Shown piece after piece: positions 8,941 through 17,168 of a stretch of DNA of 64,000 nt. The DNA comes from Chryseobacterium sp. (GTDB lineage Bacteria; Bacteroidota; Bacteroidia; Flavobacteriales; Weeksellaceae), in contig NZ_CP044507.1 in NCBI RefSeq assembly GCF_008831505.1, positions 2,170,001 through 2,234,000 of the forward strand, in the 5' to 3' direction. Both the position numbers and the translations under genes were made by a program. Position 1 is the first letter of the stretch; the number at the start of each line of letters is the position of its first letter. The notes below the pieces were generated by a model. The model was not told where the DNA came from, searched no databases, and saw only the letters and a program-made list of their open reading frames with translations.

Positions 8941-8974
8941 TTTATCCACAACCGATAAATCAATTGTGGATAAA
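8941..8974. promoter_or_regulatory. Inverted pair of perfect DnaA boxes upstream of parAB
   Basis: TTTATCCACAA (8941-8951) and TTGTGGATAAA (8964-8974) are 11-base perfect inverted arms around a 12-base spacer. Each holds the DnaA consensus TTATCCACA (8942-8950 on plus, 8965-8973 on minus). The sequence is seen directly. Its role, as part of oriC, as a titration site or as an operator of parA, is inference. Confidence 0.6.
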
Positions 8975-8994
8975 AACACTCGTCAAGAACAGGG

Positions 8995-9816
8995 TTATTC
9001 GAACTGCATTGAAATTGGTATACGGAAGTAAGAGCGAACTTTATGGCCGTCCAGCACTGCAGGGTTCCACTTGCCACGGGCTGCAGCAACCGCTTTTTCG
9101 GCCTCACGGTTAAAATCTGCATCTTTACCTGTGGCTTTAACCGCGGAAATACTTCCATCGCGTTCTACCACAAAAGTAACCACAGCCGAGATTTTTTCTG
9201 CGGAACCCTCGTACGCAGAACCATCAAAATTCTGAAGAACCTTCTTACGGAAAGCCTGGATACCGCCCTGGAAATCAGCCATAACATCCACCCTGGCAGG
9301 TATAGAGTTGGGATCCGGTATTACAGCCGGCGCCTGATGAGTGGTGGCTTCCGGTCCCTGAACCGTTGCCGGCGGGTTATATGTATAGACCGGAGCCTCG
9401 CCGGGGGTATCCTGTAATCCCGGTACAGCCGTTTCCGGATTTATGGTGGAGACCGGTCGCTCTACAGCATTTTGAGTCGGAACCGGCACGGAAGTGTCAT
9501 ACGTCTGCACTGAAGTGGAAACAGGTTTCACTGCAAGTGGCTCAACCGTCCGATCCGGCAGAACCCAGTCCTCTACAGGGACCCAATGCGGCGGAGTACC
9601 CGGGTCGGGAACTGCACCCGGCGACCTGTCTAAATTGGAGAGCAAAAGTGGCGCTATACCAAGAATCACAAAAATGCTGATACCGAAAAACATAGCCTTT
9701 CCCAAAAAAGCACCTTCTTCTTTCCTGAGTGCGTAAGCACCATAGTTCTTATTTTTGTGCTGGAATACGATTTCATCTAAAGTCTGCAAACTCTGGGAAT
9801 CGAATAACTTTTTCAT
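8995..9816 (-). CDS. TonB-family energy transducer
   Basis: 273 residues from the ATG at 9816; the 16 residues upstream in the longer frame have no family match and the start MKKLFDSQSLQTLDEIVF is typical. Residues 14-30 hold DEIVFQHKNKNYGAYALRKE, the cytoplasmic motif of Bacteroidota TonB proteins. A membrane segment lies at about 38-58, a Pro/Thr-rich periplasmic linker at 65-180, and a TonB C-terminal domain at about 185-273 (VVTFVVERDGSISAVKATG). It passes proton-motive energy to outer-membrane receptors. The window has two candidate clients, the siderophore receptor at 33 kb and SusC at 54 kb. Confidence 0.92.
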   Translation of the reverse strand: MKKLFDSQSLQTLDEIVFQHKNKNYGAYALRKEEGAFLGKAMFFGISIFVILGIAPLLLSNLDRSPGAVPDPGTPPHWVPVEDWVLPDRTVEPLAVKPVSTSVQTYDTSVPVPTQNAVERPVSTINPETAVPGLQDTPGEAPVYTYNPPATVQGPEATTHQAPAVIPDPNSIPARVDVMADFQGGIQAFRKKVLQNFDGSAYEGSAEKISAVVTFVVERDGSISAVKATGKDADFNREAEKAVAAARGKWNPAVLDGHKVRSYFRIPISMQFE

Positions 9817-10131
9817 AATGCGGTATTTTACGTGTCGGAAATAATTTACATTTAAACAATGCAACCCTAATATCCTTAAATCAATTTCAATTATATGGCA
9901 GCACGGTTTACGGTCTTACAACGAATTTTTTCATGCAATAGATATACCGCAATATTAAATTTGATAAAAAAAATGGGTAGAAACCGGAACTCCTGTAGAT
10001 TAAACGAAAATCAAGTAACAAACAGCTGTAAAATAGCTGATTTCATCCACTGAAAAAGGGTGATTCACCTTTTGTCACTGCTATCATACAGACATACATT
10101 TGTACTTCTGCTAACCGCAAAAACACAGGAA
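9817..10131. other. Intergenic region between tonB-like gene and small unknown gene
   Basis: 315 bases without a convincing gene. It is AT-rich, carries the promoter of the downstream gene (10072-10102), and has a short inverted repeat CAGCTGTAAAATAGCTG near 10023-10039. Nothing else was recognised. Confidence 0.6.
10072..10102 (+). promoter_or_regulatory. Bacteroidota promoter for the gene at 10132
   Basis: TTG at 10072-10074, a 20-base spacer, and TACATTTG at 10095-10102 fit the Bacteroidota consensus (TTG, about 19 bases, TAnnTTTG). The start codon is 29 bases downstream of the -7 box. Confidence 0.7.
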
Positions 10132-10524
10132 ATGGAAACCATTTTAGTCCTTATATATACCACAGGCAGCCTGCCTCAGACCAAAGCCTATAGTTATACC
10201 ATCAATTTTTACAAAGACTCTACGGCATCCTTAAAAGTTTTCAGGGGCTATGAGGATTCACCTGCATATACGGATACCACTACTTATGACAGGACTGCTT
10301 TGGACCAAATAATACAAGACCTCTCACGCCTCCCGGAGTCACAATCATGGGCGGCAGTCGCAGGCACGGAAAGGAGAGAAATTATCTATATGGACGGCGA
10401 CCGGACGCTTAGGAGAGTAATCACACCGCAGACCATTGAAGACCTTAGAATATTTGAACAGCTGCTTCTTCTTTATGATGAAGATTTCCATTTCCTGCTG
10501 AGTAATCAAACCCAAAAACCGTAG
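10132..10524 (+). CDS. Small protein of unknown function
   Basis: 130 residues from the ATG at 10132, chosen over the 10060 start because the promoter's -7 box ends at 10102. Not recognised. It starts METILVLIYTTGSL, then reads as alternating beta-like and helical stretches (YSYTINFYKDSTASLKVF; LDQIIQDLSRLPES), and ends with an acidic helix. There is no signal peptide or membrane segment. Its first half (a side-chain-poor strand followed by a residue-count-like helix) recalls the DUF6438 protein at 17169, but the CFGFCP motif is missing, so that link is weak. It stands alone between the tonB-like gene and convergent purA. Confidence 0.6.
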   Translation: METILVLIYTTGSLPQTKAYSYTINFYKDSTASLKVFRGYEDSPAYTDTTTYDRTALDQIIQDLSRLPESQSWAAVAGTERREIIYMDGDRTLRRVITPQTIEDLRIFEQLLLLYDEDFHFLLSNQTQKP

Positions 10525-10600
10525 ATTTCACCTAAGGTGTATGCATCACCGGGGCTAGTTGCACGAACTAAAGCAGCACGATAAAATCCGGATTCTTTAC

Positions 10601-10628
10601 AAAAAAAAGACACCGGCTGCGCGGTGTC
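10601..10628 (-). terminator. Terminator of purA
   Basis: Arms GACACCG (10609-10615) and CGGTGTC (10622-10628), loop GCTGCG; the eight-A run before it is the U-tract on the minus strand. Confidence 0.85.
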
Positions 10629-10651
10629 ATAACTCTAAGAATATTCTTGCA

Positions 10652-11938
10652 TTAAAAAAGTTCCTTTCGTATAATGTTCTGGCTTCTTTCCGGCCCTACG
10701 GAAACGAGATAAACGTTGATACCAAGGTACTCCTCAATAAACTCTATATATTTTTTTGCATTTACAGGCAGTTCATCGTAGGACCTGGCATGCGTAATAT
10801 CTTCGGTCCAACCCTCCAGTTCTTTATAGATCGGTTCGTAGTTGTACAACTTAGTGGTGGATGAAGTAAAGTAATCAATAATCTTTCCGTCCTCTGTTTT
10901 GTACTGCGTAGCCACTTTAAGAGTCGGGATTCCGGACAATACATCCAGTTTAGTGATAACCAGGTTATTGATACCGTTAATCATTGTCGCATGTTTGAGC
11001 GATACAAGGTCCAGCCAACCCGTCCTTCTTGGCCTTCCCGTAGTAGCACCGAATTCATGACCTACTTTACGGATCTCTTCACCCAGCTCGTTGTCCAACT
11101 CGGTTGGAAACGGCCCATGACCCACACGGGTTGTGTATGCTTTGGCCACACCGATAAGATTCTGCAGACTTGTAGGGGGCACACCGGCACCCGTACAAAC
11201 TCCACCGGTTGATGGTGATGAAGATGTCACATACGGATAGGTCCCAAAATCAATATCGAGCATCAATGCCTGAGCGCCTTCAAAAAGTATATTTTTTCCG
11301 TCTCTGATCGCCTGATTCAGTTCCACTTCCGTATCTACGATCCGGTCTTTCAGTTTTTCACCTATCTCCAGGAACTCATTATAGATTTCATCCACATCAA
11401 GAGTAGGCTTGTTGAAATACTTTTCAAAAAGGCTGTTTTTGCTTTTCAGGTTTTTCTCAATCTTCTCACGCAGGACTTCGGGGTTCAGTAGGTCTACCAT
11501 GCGGATTCCCGCCCTGGCAATCTTGTCCTCATAGCAGGGGCCGATGCCCTTCTTGGTGGTGCCAATCTGTGTTCCATCCTCATCTTCCTCACGGTAAGTA
11601 TCCAGTAATATATGATAAGGCATAATAACATGTGCCCGGCGGCTGATGAAAACATGATCTGTTCTCATTCCTTTGGCTTCCAGCTGGCCAACCTCTTTCA
11701 TAAAGGCTTTGGGGTTTACCACCACTCCATTGGCGATGATGCATTTCCCACGGCACTGTAAAACTCCGGAGGGCAAAAGGTGAAGTACAAATTTCTCCTC
11801 TCCGGCATATACCGTATGCCCCGCATTGTCGCCACCCTGAAAACGTACGACATAATCTGATTTTGCGGAAAGCACATCCGTTATTTTTCCTTTGCCTTCA
11901 TCTCCGTACTGAAGACCAACAACCACGTAAGTTGACAT
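10652..11938 (-). CDS. purA: Adenylosuccinate synthase
   Basis: 428 residues, full length. It joins IMP and aspartate with GTP to make adenylosuccinate, the first step from IMP to AMP. Seen: QYGDEGKGK near the N-terminus, GGDNAGHTV, IGTTKKGIGPCYEDK, VTSSSPSTGGVCTGAG, and TTGRPRRTGWLD. It is divergent from hpt, so salvage and de novo AMP synthesis share the intergenic region 11939-12097. A strong terminator closes it at 10601-10628. Confidence 0.98.
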   Translation of the reverse strand: MSTYVVVGLQYGDEGKGKITDVLSAKSDYVVRFQGGDNAGHTVYAGEEKFVLHLLPSGVLQCRGKCIIANGVVVNPKAFMKEVGQLEAKGMRTDHVFISRRAHVIMPYHILLDTYREEDEDGTQIGTTKKGIGPCYEDKIARAGIRMVDLLNPEVLREKIEKNLKSKNSLFEKYFNKPTLDVDEIYNEFLEIGEKLKDRIVDTEVELNQAIRDGKNILFEGAQALMLDIDFGTYPYVTSSSPSTGGVCTGAGVPPTSLQNLIGVAKAYTTRVGHGPFPTELDNELGEEIRKVGHEFGATTGRPRRTGWLDLVSLKHATMINGINNLVITKLDVLSGIPTLKVATQYKTEDGKIIDYFTSSTTKLYNYEPIYKELEGWTEDITHARSYDELPVNAKKYIEFIEEYLGINVYLVSVGPERSQNIIRKELF

Positions 11939-12071
11939 ATTTTACTGTTTTTAGATTCGCGCAAAGTTACTTTTAATATAAGTTTCAGACAAAGTTTGCC
12001 GGAAAAATCTTGGCTATTGGGTCATATTTTGGCGGCTGAATGACAGTAAAAACTTTTCCGATAAAAATGCT

Positions 12072-12079
12072 TAAATTTG
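12072..12079 (+). promoter_or_regulatory. Possible -7 box for hpt
   Basis: TAAATTTG fits TAnnTTTG and lies 18 bases before the hpt start. No TTG is found at the right distance upstream, so support is partial. Confidence 0.4.
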
Positions 12080-12097
12080 CGGTCTTCAAAACAGTGT

Positions 12098-12652
12098 ATG
12101 GAATCCATTGAAATTCACGACAAGACCTTCGTTCCTTATTTAAAGGATGCTGAAATACAGGAAATTGTAAAAGCGACCGCTTTAAAGATCTATGAAGATT
12201 ACAGGGATGAAGTTCCGGTTTTCATCGGCGTACTGAACGGTGTGGTTATGTTTTTTTCCGATTTGCTGAAACACTATCCGGGACCCTGCGAAATCGCGTT
12301 TATACAGATGAGTTCTTATGTCGGAACACAGTCCACAGGAATTGTGTACCAGAAAATGGAACTTACCAAGGAGATAAAAGACAGGCATATTATTCTGGTG
12401 GAAGACATTGTAGATACCGGCAACACGGTTGAAAGTCTATTCCAGTATTTTAACGAGACACAAAGACCAAAGTCAGTGAAACTTGCATCCTTCCTGCTTA
12501 AGCCGGAAGTGTATAAGAAGGATTTCAAACTGGATTATATAGGCAAAGAAATTCCGAACAAGTTTGTCCTTGGCTACGGTCTGGATTATGATGAACTCGG
12601 CAGGAACCTGAAAGACCTTTACCAACTTGAAGAAGGCCAGATCAACCACTAA
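12098..12652 (+). CDS. hpt: Hypoxanthine phosphoribosyltransferase
   Basis: 184 residues from the ATG at 12098; the frame extends to 12077 but the extra residues MRSSKQC overlap the -7 box. It converts hypoxanthine or guanine with PRPP to IMP or GMP. The PRPP-binding loop is IILVEDIVDTGNTV, and the family's FVVGYGLDYDE-like block appears as FVLGYGLDYDELGRN. It is followed by adk after 42 bases on the same strand, so purine salvage and nucleotide balance are likely co-expressed. Confidence 0.95.
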   Translation: MESIEIHDKTFVPYLKDAEIQEIVKATALKIYEDYRDEVPVFIGVLNGVVMFFSDLLKHYPGPCEIAFIQMSSYVGTQSTGIVYQKMELTKEIKDRHIILVEDIVDTGNTVESLFQYFNETQRPKSVKLASFLLKPEVYKKDFKLDYIGKEIPNKFVLGYGLDYDELGRNLKDLYQLEEGQINH

Positions 12653-12694
12653 TCATCCGCCAGGGCGGAACTCTTCCATAACAAACAATTATTC

Positions 12695-13273
12695 ATGATC
12701 AATATCGTATTATTTGGTCCTCCGGGCAGCGGAAAAGGCACACAGGCGCAGAACCTGATAGAGAAATTTAACCTGAAGCAGATTTCTACGGGCGACCTGT
12801 TCCGTTATAACATAAAGAATGAAACCGAACTGGGCAAACTGGCAAAATCTTATATAGATAAAGGAGAACTCGTACCTGACCAGGTAACCACAGATATGCT
12901 CACGGAGGAAGTTAAAAAACCAACCGACACCAACGGCTTTATCTTTGATGGTTACCCAAGAACGGTAAACCAGACCGAAGCACTGGAGGAAATTGTAAAA
13001 AAAGAGCTCAACTCAGAAATTTCTGTTTGTCTTTCTTTGGTGGTTGAAGATGAGATCCTTGTAGACCGCTTACTGAAAAGAGGCGAAACCAGCGGCCGTT
13101 CCGATGACTCAAATGAGGAAATTATCCGCACCAGGATTCAGGAATACTACAGTAAAACTGCTGAGGTAGCCGAACTGTACAAGAAGCAGAATAAATATGT
13201 AGAAATAAACGGTGTAGGCGAAATAGAAGAGATTTCGGAAATGCTGTACGCTGAAGTAGAAAAAATAAAATAG
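12695..13273 (+). CDS. adk: Adenylate kinase
   Basis: 192 residues, the short form without a zinc-type LID. It interconverts ATP plus AMP with 2 ADP. Seen: GPPGSGKGTQ (P-loop, residues 8-17), ISTGDLFRYNIKN (AMP site), FDGYPRTVNQTEAL and DRLLKRGETSGRSDD. Between hpt and obg, all on plus; the 93 bases to obg hold no obvious terminator. Confidence 0.97.
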   Translation: MINIVLFGPPGSGKGTQAQNLIEKFNLKQISTGDLFRYNIKNETELGKLAKSYIDKGELVPDQVTTDMLTEEVKKPTDTNGFIFDGYPRTVNQTEALEEIVKKELNSEISVCLSLVVEDEILVDRLLKRGETSGRSDDSNEEIIRTRIQEYYSKTAEVAELYKKQNKYVEINGVGEIEEISEMLYAEVEKIK

Positions 13274-13366
13274 GATGCAGGTGCGGAGATTTAGGACACA
13301 GAATGCATTTCCTTACAAATCCAGATCCGTAAACTAAACCTTAACCTAAACCCTAAAAAGTATAAT

Positions 13367-14350
13367 ATGTCAAACTTTGTAGATTACGTAAAAATTCACT
13401 GTAAATCCGGACACGGAGGTGCAGGATCGGCGCACCTTCGCCGTGAAAAATATATTCCCAAAGGCGGTCCCGACGGTGGCGACGGCGGTCGCGGGGGACA
13501 CGTGATCATGAAAGGTGACGCACATGAGTGGACGCTACTGCCGCTGCGGTTTACACGCCACATAAAGGCGGAACGCGGACATAACGGTGCAAAAAACCAG
13601 CTTACCGGCGCTTATGGCGAAGATGTATATATTAAAGTGCCGTTGGGAACTATTGCCAAAAATGAGGACGGCGAAGTAATTGCCGAAATCATGGAGGATG
13701 GCCAGGAAATTATCCTGATGCATGGCGGTAAGGGTGGTTTGGGTAATGAGCATTTCAAATCTTCCACCAACCAGACTCCGCGTTATGCCCAACCCGGAAT
13801 GCCCGGTGAGGAAGGTTATATTACCTTCGAACTAAAAATCCTTGCTGATGTAGGCCTGGTAGGCTTCCCCAATGCAGGGAAATCCACCCTGCTGGCCGCA
13901 GTTTCGGCCGCCAAGCCAAAGATTGCCGACTATGCCTTCACTACCCTGACTCCAAACCTGGGTATCGTGGATTACAGGAATTACAAATCATTTGTAATGG
14001 CCGATATACCCGGGATCATTGAAGGTGCCGCGGAAGGCAAGGGATTAGGTCACCGATTCCTGCGACATATAGAAAGGAATTCTATCCTGTTGTTTTTAAT
14101 TCCGGCAGATTCTGAAAGCCATTATAAGGAATTTGAGATTTTAGAAAACGAACTGAAAAAATACAATCCGGAACTGCTGGATAAGGACTACATTATTTCC
14201 ATCTCCAAAGCCGATTTGCTGGATGATGAACTTAAGGATGAAATCTCAAAGGAGTTTCCGGAAAACCGCAAGCCGGTATTTTTCTCAAGTGTCACACAGG
14301 AAGGCCTTACGGAACTGAAGGATGTAATCTGGAAGAAACTGCACGGGTAA
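13367..14350 (+). CDS. obgE: GTPase Obg
   Basis: 327 residues. Obg is an essential GTPase tied to late 50S assembly, stress and DNA replication control. Residues 1-157 are the glycine-rich Obg fold ([30 protein letters not shown]). The GTPase has G1 [10 protein letters not shown]3 DIPGIIEGA and G4 SKAD. The Obg C-terminal extension found in some phyla is absent. A terminator lies just downstream. Confidence 0.97.
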   Translation: MSNFVDYVKIHCKSGHGGAGSAHLRREKYIPKGGPDGGDGGRGGHVIMKGDAHEWTLLPLRFTRHIKAERGHNGAKNQLTGAYGEDVYIKVPLGTIAKNEDGEVIAEIMEDGQEIILMHGGKGGLGNEHFKSSTNQTPRYAQPGMPGEEGYITFELKILADVGLVGFPNAGKSTLLAAVSAAKPKIADYAFTTLTPNLGIVDYRNYKSFVMADIPGIIEGAAEGKGLGHRFLRHIERNSILLFLIPADSESHYKEFEILENELKKYNPELLDKDYIISISKADLLDDELKDEISKEFPENRKPVFFSSVTQEGLTELKDVIWKKLHG

Positions 14351-14367
14351 TACGACTTACAAATAAT

Positions 14368-14402
14368 AAAAAACAGATTTGGTTTCCGGGTCTGTTTTTT
14401 TT
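14368..14402 (+). terminator. Terminator of the hpt-adk-obg run
   Basis: CAGATTTGG and CCGGGTCTG pair with three U-G wobbles around TTT, flanked by an A-run before and a long T-run (14394-14402) after. Confidence 0.75.
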
Positions 14403-14840
14403 TGGCACAATGATGTGCTTCTTAAAACATTAATCATAATCAGTTTTGGTTTATTTAGCCTGCCTTACACGTAAACTGATTACCATGCGAGGCAAAGGCG
14501 CAGTGGTTTCGAGCGTTGGCTTCCAATGCCTGCGTATTTTGTACCGATAATGAAAGTAAAATTTATGAAAAACACAGCACTCCAATTCATTATGCGTAAC
14601 CGCTTATCCCACCGCAAAATAGGAGTTACAAAGGCATTTTTAAAATTTTGGAAAACACTTTGGCAGAAAGAGGACTTGCGTATATTTGAGAGATGCGCAA
14701 AAGCGTTTTCGCTGCCGAAAAAACCTTCAACACATCTACGGATTAGCAAAATTCCCTCAGGAAAGCAAGCTTTCAGAGGAAACTTCGCCAATCCGCGCTC
14801 GGTTAGCTGTAATTGTTACCAAACTCACGCTCAAAGCAAA
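14403..14840. other. Noncoding region with a long imperfect inverted repeat
   Basis: About 440 bases between the obg terminator and the small membrane-protein gene. The overlapping long frames on both strands here show no protein-like pattern and are read as chance. The main structure is the hairpin at 14739-14795, described separately. Confidence 0.55.
14739..14795. repeat. Long imperfect hairpin, attC-like in shape
   Basis: Left arm 14739-14766 (starts CGGATTAGC, ends GGAAAGC) and right arm 14769-14795 (starts GCTTTCAGAGG, ends GCCAATCCG) pair along almost their full length. Most mismatches are C-to-T changes that still allow G-U pairs. AAC lies just before (14729-14732 region) and GTTAGCT just after (14802-14808). 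The shape recalls integron attC sites, but no integrase is present and the core does not match GTTRRRY exactly. Confidence 0.5.
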
Positions 14841-15146
14841 ATGACAGAAAGAAAGCAATCATTTTTTAATAATACAAAAAGTAATTCATTATTAATAATT
14901 TTGATTTTTATCTTTGCTTTCATTTCAGCAAAATCAACCGAAAGTTTTAGAATTAGTGATTATCGCTGGGTTTACCAAACTGGCATTTATTTATGCTACA
15001 TTTTTCATTATATAGCATTAATTAGTTGTGTTATTAACTTATATTTAGTAATAGTATCAAAGACGAATGAAAGCGATAAATTATTATTTTCAATAATCAA
15101 TTCGATTCCGTTACTATTTTGGATTTATATTTTTCTTCAAAATTAA
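14841..15146 (+). CDS. Small membrane protein of unknown function
   Basis: 101 residues from the ATG at 14841 (MTERKQSFFNN). The frame is open from 14526 but the upstream part reads through the structured noncoding repeat and is not protein-like. Three hydrophobic segments are visible at about 17-31 (LLIILIFIFAFISA), 48-71 (GIYLCYIFHYIALISCVINLYL) and 86-98 (SIPLLFWIYIF). Base composition is far more AT-rich than the flanking core genes, which suggests recent arrival. Not recognised. Confidence 0.55.
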   Translation: MTERKQSFFNNTKSNSLLIILIFIFAFISAKSTESFRISDYRWVYQTGIYLCYIFHYIALISCVINLYLVIVSKTNESDKLLFSIINSIPLLFWIYIFLQN

Positions 15147-15194
15147 TATTGAAAACCAAATTCTTAATATACCAAATGTCGATATTAATGAAAA

Positions 15195-15452
15195 TTAAAT
15201 CTTACTTAGTAAATAACCGAGAAAAGCTCCTACAAAAACTAAAATAATATCAGTTTTTTTATCACGATCGTATGTGTTCCAAAACATCTTTAAATCAGAA
15301 ATAATTTTATACTCTTTATTCTCAATCTCCCATCCATCTTCTACATACTTTTTGAGTTCTCTTTTTGAGACAGTTTTAAATTCATAATCTGCGAAAAACC
15401 AACTTTCCAAAACTGGAAATTTCTTAATAGTATATTTAATTTCAAACATCAT
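15195..15452 (-). CDS. Small protein with C-terminal membrane anchor, unknown
   Basis: 85 residues. The first 50 residues are charged, with a possible short beta/helix fold (FEIKYTIKKFP, SKRELKKYVEDGWEIE). The last 18 (ILVFVGAFLGYLLSKI) form one membrane segment, so it may be tail-anchored. It is convergent with the 101-residue gene, 48 bases apart, and shares its AT-rich composition. Not recognised. Two consecutive ATGs at 15452 and 15449 are both possible starts. Confidence 0.5.
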   Translation of the reverse strand: MMFEIKYTIKKFPVLESWFFADYEFKTVSKRELKKYVEDGWEIENKEYKIISDLKMFWNTYDRDKKTDIILVFVGAFLGYLLSKI

Positions 15453-15750
15453 AATCTCTAATATAATGAAAAATCAATTTAAAATACAACTACAGCTAAT
15501 AACTAAGCTTTCGTCTTGTCCGCAGGACACGAGATGAAAGCACGTTGAACGGAACCTTCGGGAGCTTTTTGGCAGTCTATGGAATTTTCTATTTTTAAAT
15601 TTACTATCGCAGACAGTTTTTCGAAGGACTGCTCTTTGTACGATCTAATGAGTTTTTTGAAACTGTCATTTTATTTTGAAAATAACTGCACGGATTAAAT
15701 AACCGCACTCTCAGCCTTTTCAGTAAATTTGCCGACAATTCTTTTGCTCA
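15453..15750. other. Noncoding region with two inverted repeats
   Basis: 298 bases before the DUF389 gene. It holds the hairpin at 15507-15541 and a spaced inverted repeat GACAGTTT (15612-15619) with AAACTGTC (15660-15667). No gene is seen. Confidence 0.5.
15507..15541. repeat. Second hairpin flanking the AT-rich island
   Basis: GCTTTCGTCTTGTCC (15507-15521) and GGACACGAGATGAAAGC (15525-15541) pair imperfectly, with a bulge, around GCA. AAC lies upstream at 15501-15503 and GTTGAAC at 15544-15550, which fits the GTTRRRY form of attC sites. Confidence 0.5.
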
Positions 15751-17031
15751 ATGAACAATATTTTTAACCTGCAAAACGGCGAAGAGGACAAGCAAAAAGT
15801 CCTTGCTAATGTTAAAAAAAACATTTCTTTCAGTGGTTCCAATCTTTGGATTTTAGCCTGCGCCATTATGGTGGCTTCTGTAGGTCTTAATGTGAATTCT
15901 ACCGCTGTAGTTATCGGCGCAATGCTTATTTCGCCTTTGATGGGTCCAATCATCGGGGCAGGTTTCGCTTTGGGAATGTTTGATTTTCAATTGCTGCGCA
16001 GGTCCCTTAAAAATCTTTTACTTTCGACAGTAGTAGGACTTGTGGTTTCTTTTCTCTACTTTCTCTTAAGCCCTTATAAAGAAGCACAGTCCGAAATCAT
16101 TTCACGTACGGCACCCAATATTTATGATGTGCTCATCGCCTTTTCAGGTGGCTTAGTGGGTGTAATTGCAGTGACCCGTGTAGAAAAAGGCAATCCGATT
16201 CCAGGCGTAGCGATCGCAACTGCTTTGATGCCACCGCTCTGTACAGCAGGATATGGCTTGGCGACAGGAAATTTCGTCTATTTTGGCGGCGCCATGTTTC
16301 TTTACTCAATCAATTGCGTTTTCATCTGTATCGCGACGTATTCAATTGTAAAATTTCTAAAATATCCCGCCGTTGAAGTTGTTGATAAAAAGAAATCAGA
16401 CAGAATAAGGATTTGGATCTCAGTGATCGTTGCTTTAATGATCATCCCAAGTATATTTTTCGCCTACCGTTTCGTAACGAAACAGAATTACGAAGTAAAA
16501 GTTGACCAATTCCTCACACGTGAGTTCGAAGAAAAAGGGAATACGATAGTTTACAAGAAAACTTCATATTATACCATACCAAAAACGATTGAGCTGGCTT
16601 TTTTGACCCGAAAATTTTCTACTCAGCAGATCGCGGAAATCAATAAGAAACTAAAAGACTATAAAATTGAGGGAACAAAGGTGATTATTCGCCAGGACAG
16701 CGCATTTCTCGCAAATGCTACACTCACAAAATCTGACATAAATGAAGTTGAGGATAAATCGACCGCCATTATTGCCGAACTTAAAAACAAGGTGAGTAAA
16801 TATTCCTTCGATACACAAAATATTTATCCTGAGGCCAGGTCAATTTTACCTGCAATCAAGTCGATTTCTGTGGCAAAACAGGAAATTTTCAACAATACAG
16901 ATTCCACCAAAATAATTCCAGTTGCATTGTACCAATCCTCAGAAGCCCTGACCGAACCGCAGGTGAAAACCCTGCGTCAATGGCTAAAAGTCAAACTTAA
17001 AGTTGACACTTTAGAGATTTACAGAAGGTAG
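15751..17031 (+). CDS. DUF389 membrane protein
   Basis: 426 residues. The N-terminal 215 residues hold about five to six membrane segments, with the DUF389 hallmark NSTAVVIGAMLISPLMGPIIG and a later GVAIATALMPPLCTAGYG. The C-terminal 200 residues are soluble, after one more hydrophobic segment (IWISVIVALMIIPSIFF). The family has no established substrate. It stands alone after the AT-rich island. Its own base composition is somewhat more AT-rich than hpt-adk-obg, so it may belong to the same accessory stretch. Confidence 0.85.
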   Translation: MNNIFNLQNGEEDKQKVLANVKKNISFSGSNLWILACAIMVASVGLNVNSTAVVIGAMLISPLMGPIIGAGFALGMFDFQLLRRSLKNLLLSTVVGLVVSFLYFLLSPYKEAQSEIISRTAPNIYDVLIAFSGGLVGVIAVTRVEKGNPIPGVAIATALMPPLCTAGYGLATGNFVYFGGAMFLYSINCVFICIATYSIVKFLKYPAVEVVDKKKSDRIRIWISVIVALMIIPSIFFAYRFVTKQNYEVKVDQFLTREFEEKGNTIVYKKTSYYTIPKTIELAFLTRKFSTQQIAEINKKLKDYKIEGTKVIIRQDSAFLANATLTKSDINEVEDKSTAIIAELKNKVSKYSFDTQNIYPEARSILPAIKSISVAKQEIFNNTDSTKIIPVALYQSSEALTEPQVKTLRQWLKVKLKVDTLEIYRR

Positions 17032-17168
17032 AGCCGATTTTCAGCAGCTTTACCCAACGGTCCATCAACACACTGCTCAAAACTTCACTGTGACGGTGGG
17101 ATAAATGTGCTACACCAGTCTCCCTTCCTTTTTGGAACACTTGTTGCGCACTACACAAAAAATTCGAC

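Noticed and set aside
13495-13510. CACGTG in obg as a possible parS
   Set aside because: Flanks are not palindromic. The same applies to CACGTG at about 29285, 34318 and 47897.
14480-14791. Minus-strand frame of 103 residues
   Set aside because: It overlaps the hairpin region and the other frame, with no signal, no motif and no start context.
14526-15146. A 206-residue reading frame covering the whole stretch
   Set aside because: Its first 105 residues are a translation of the structured noncoding repeat and are not protein-like; only the part from 14841 is kept.
16508-16520. CACACGTGAG in the DUF389 gene as a possible parS
   Set aside because: Symmetry extends only a few bases past the core and ends at once.
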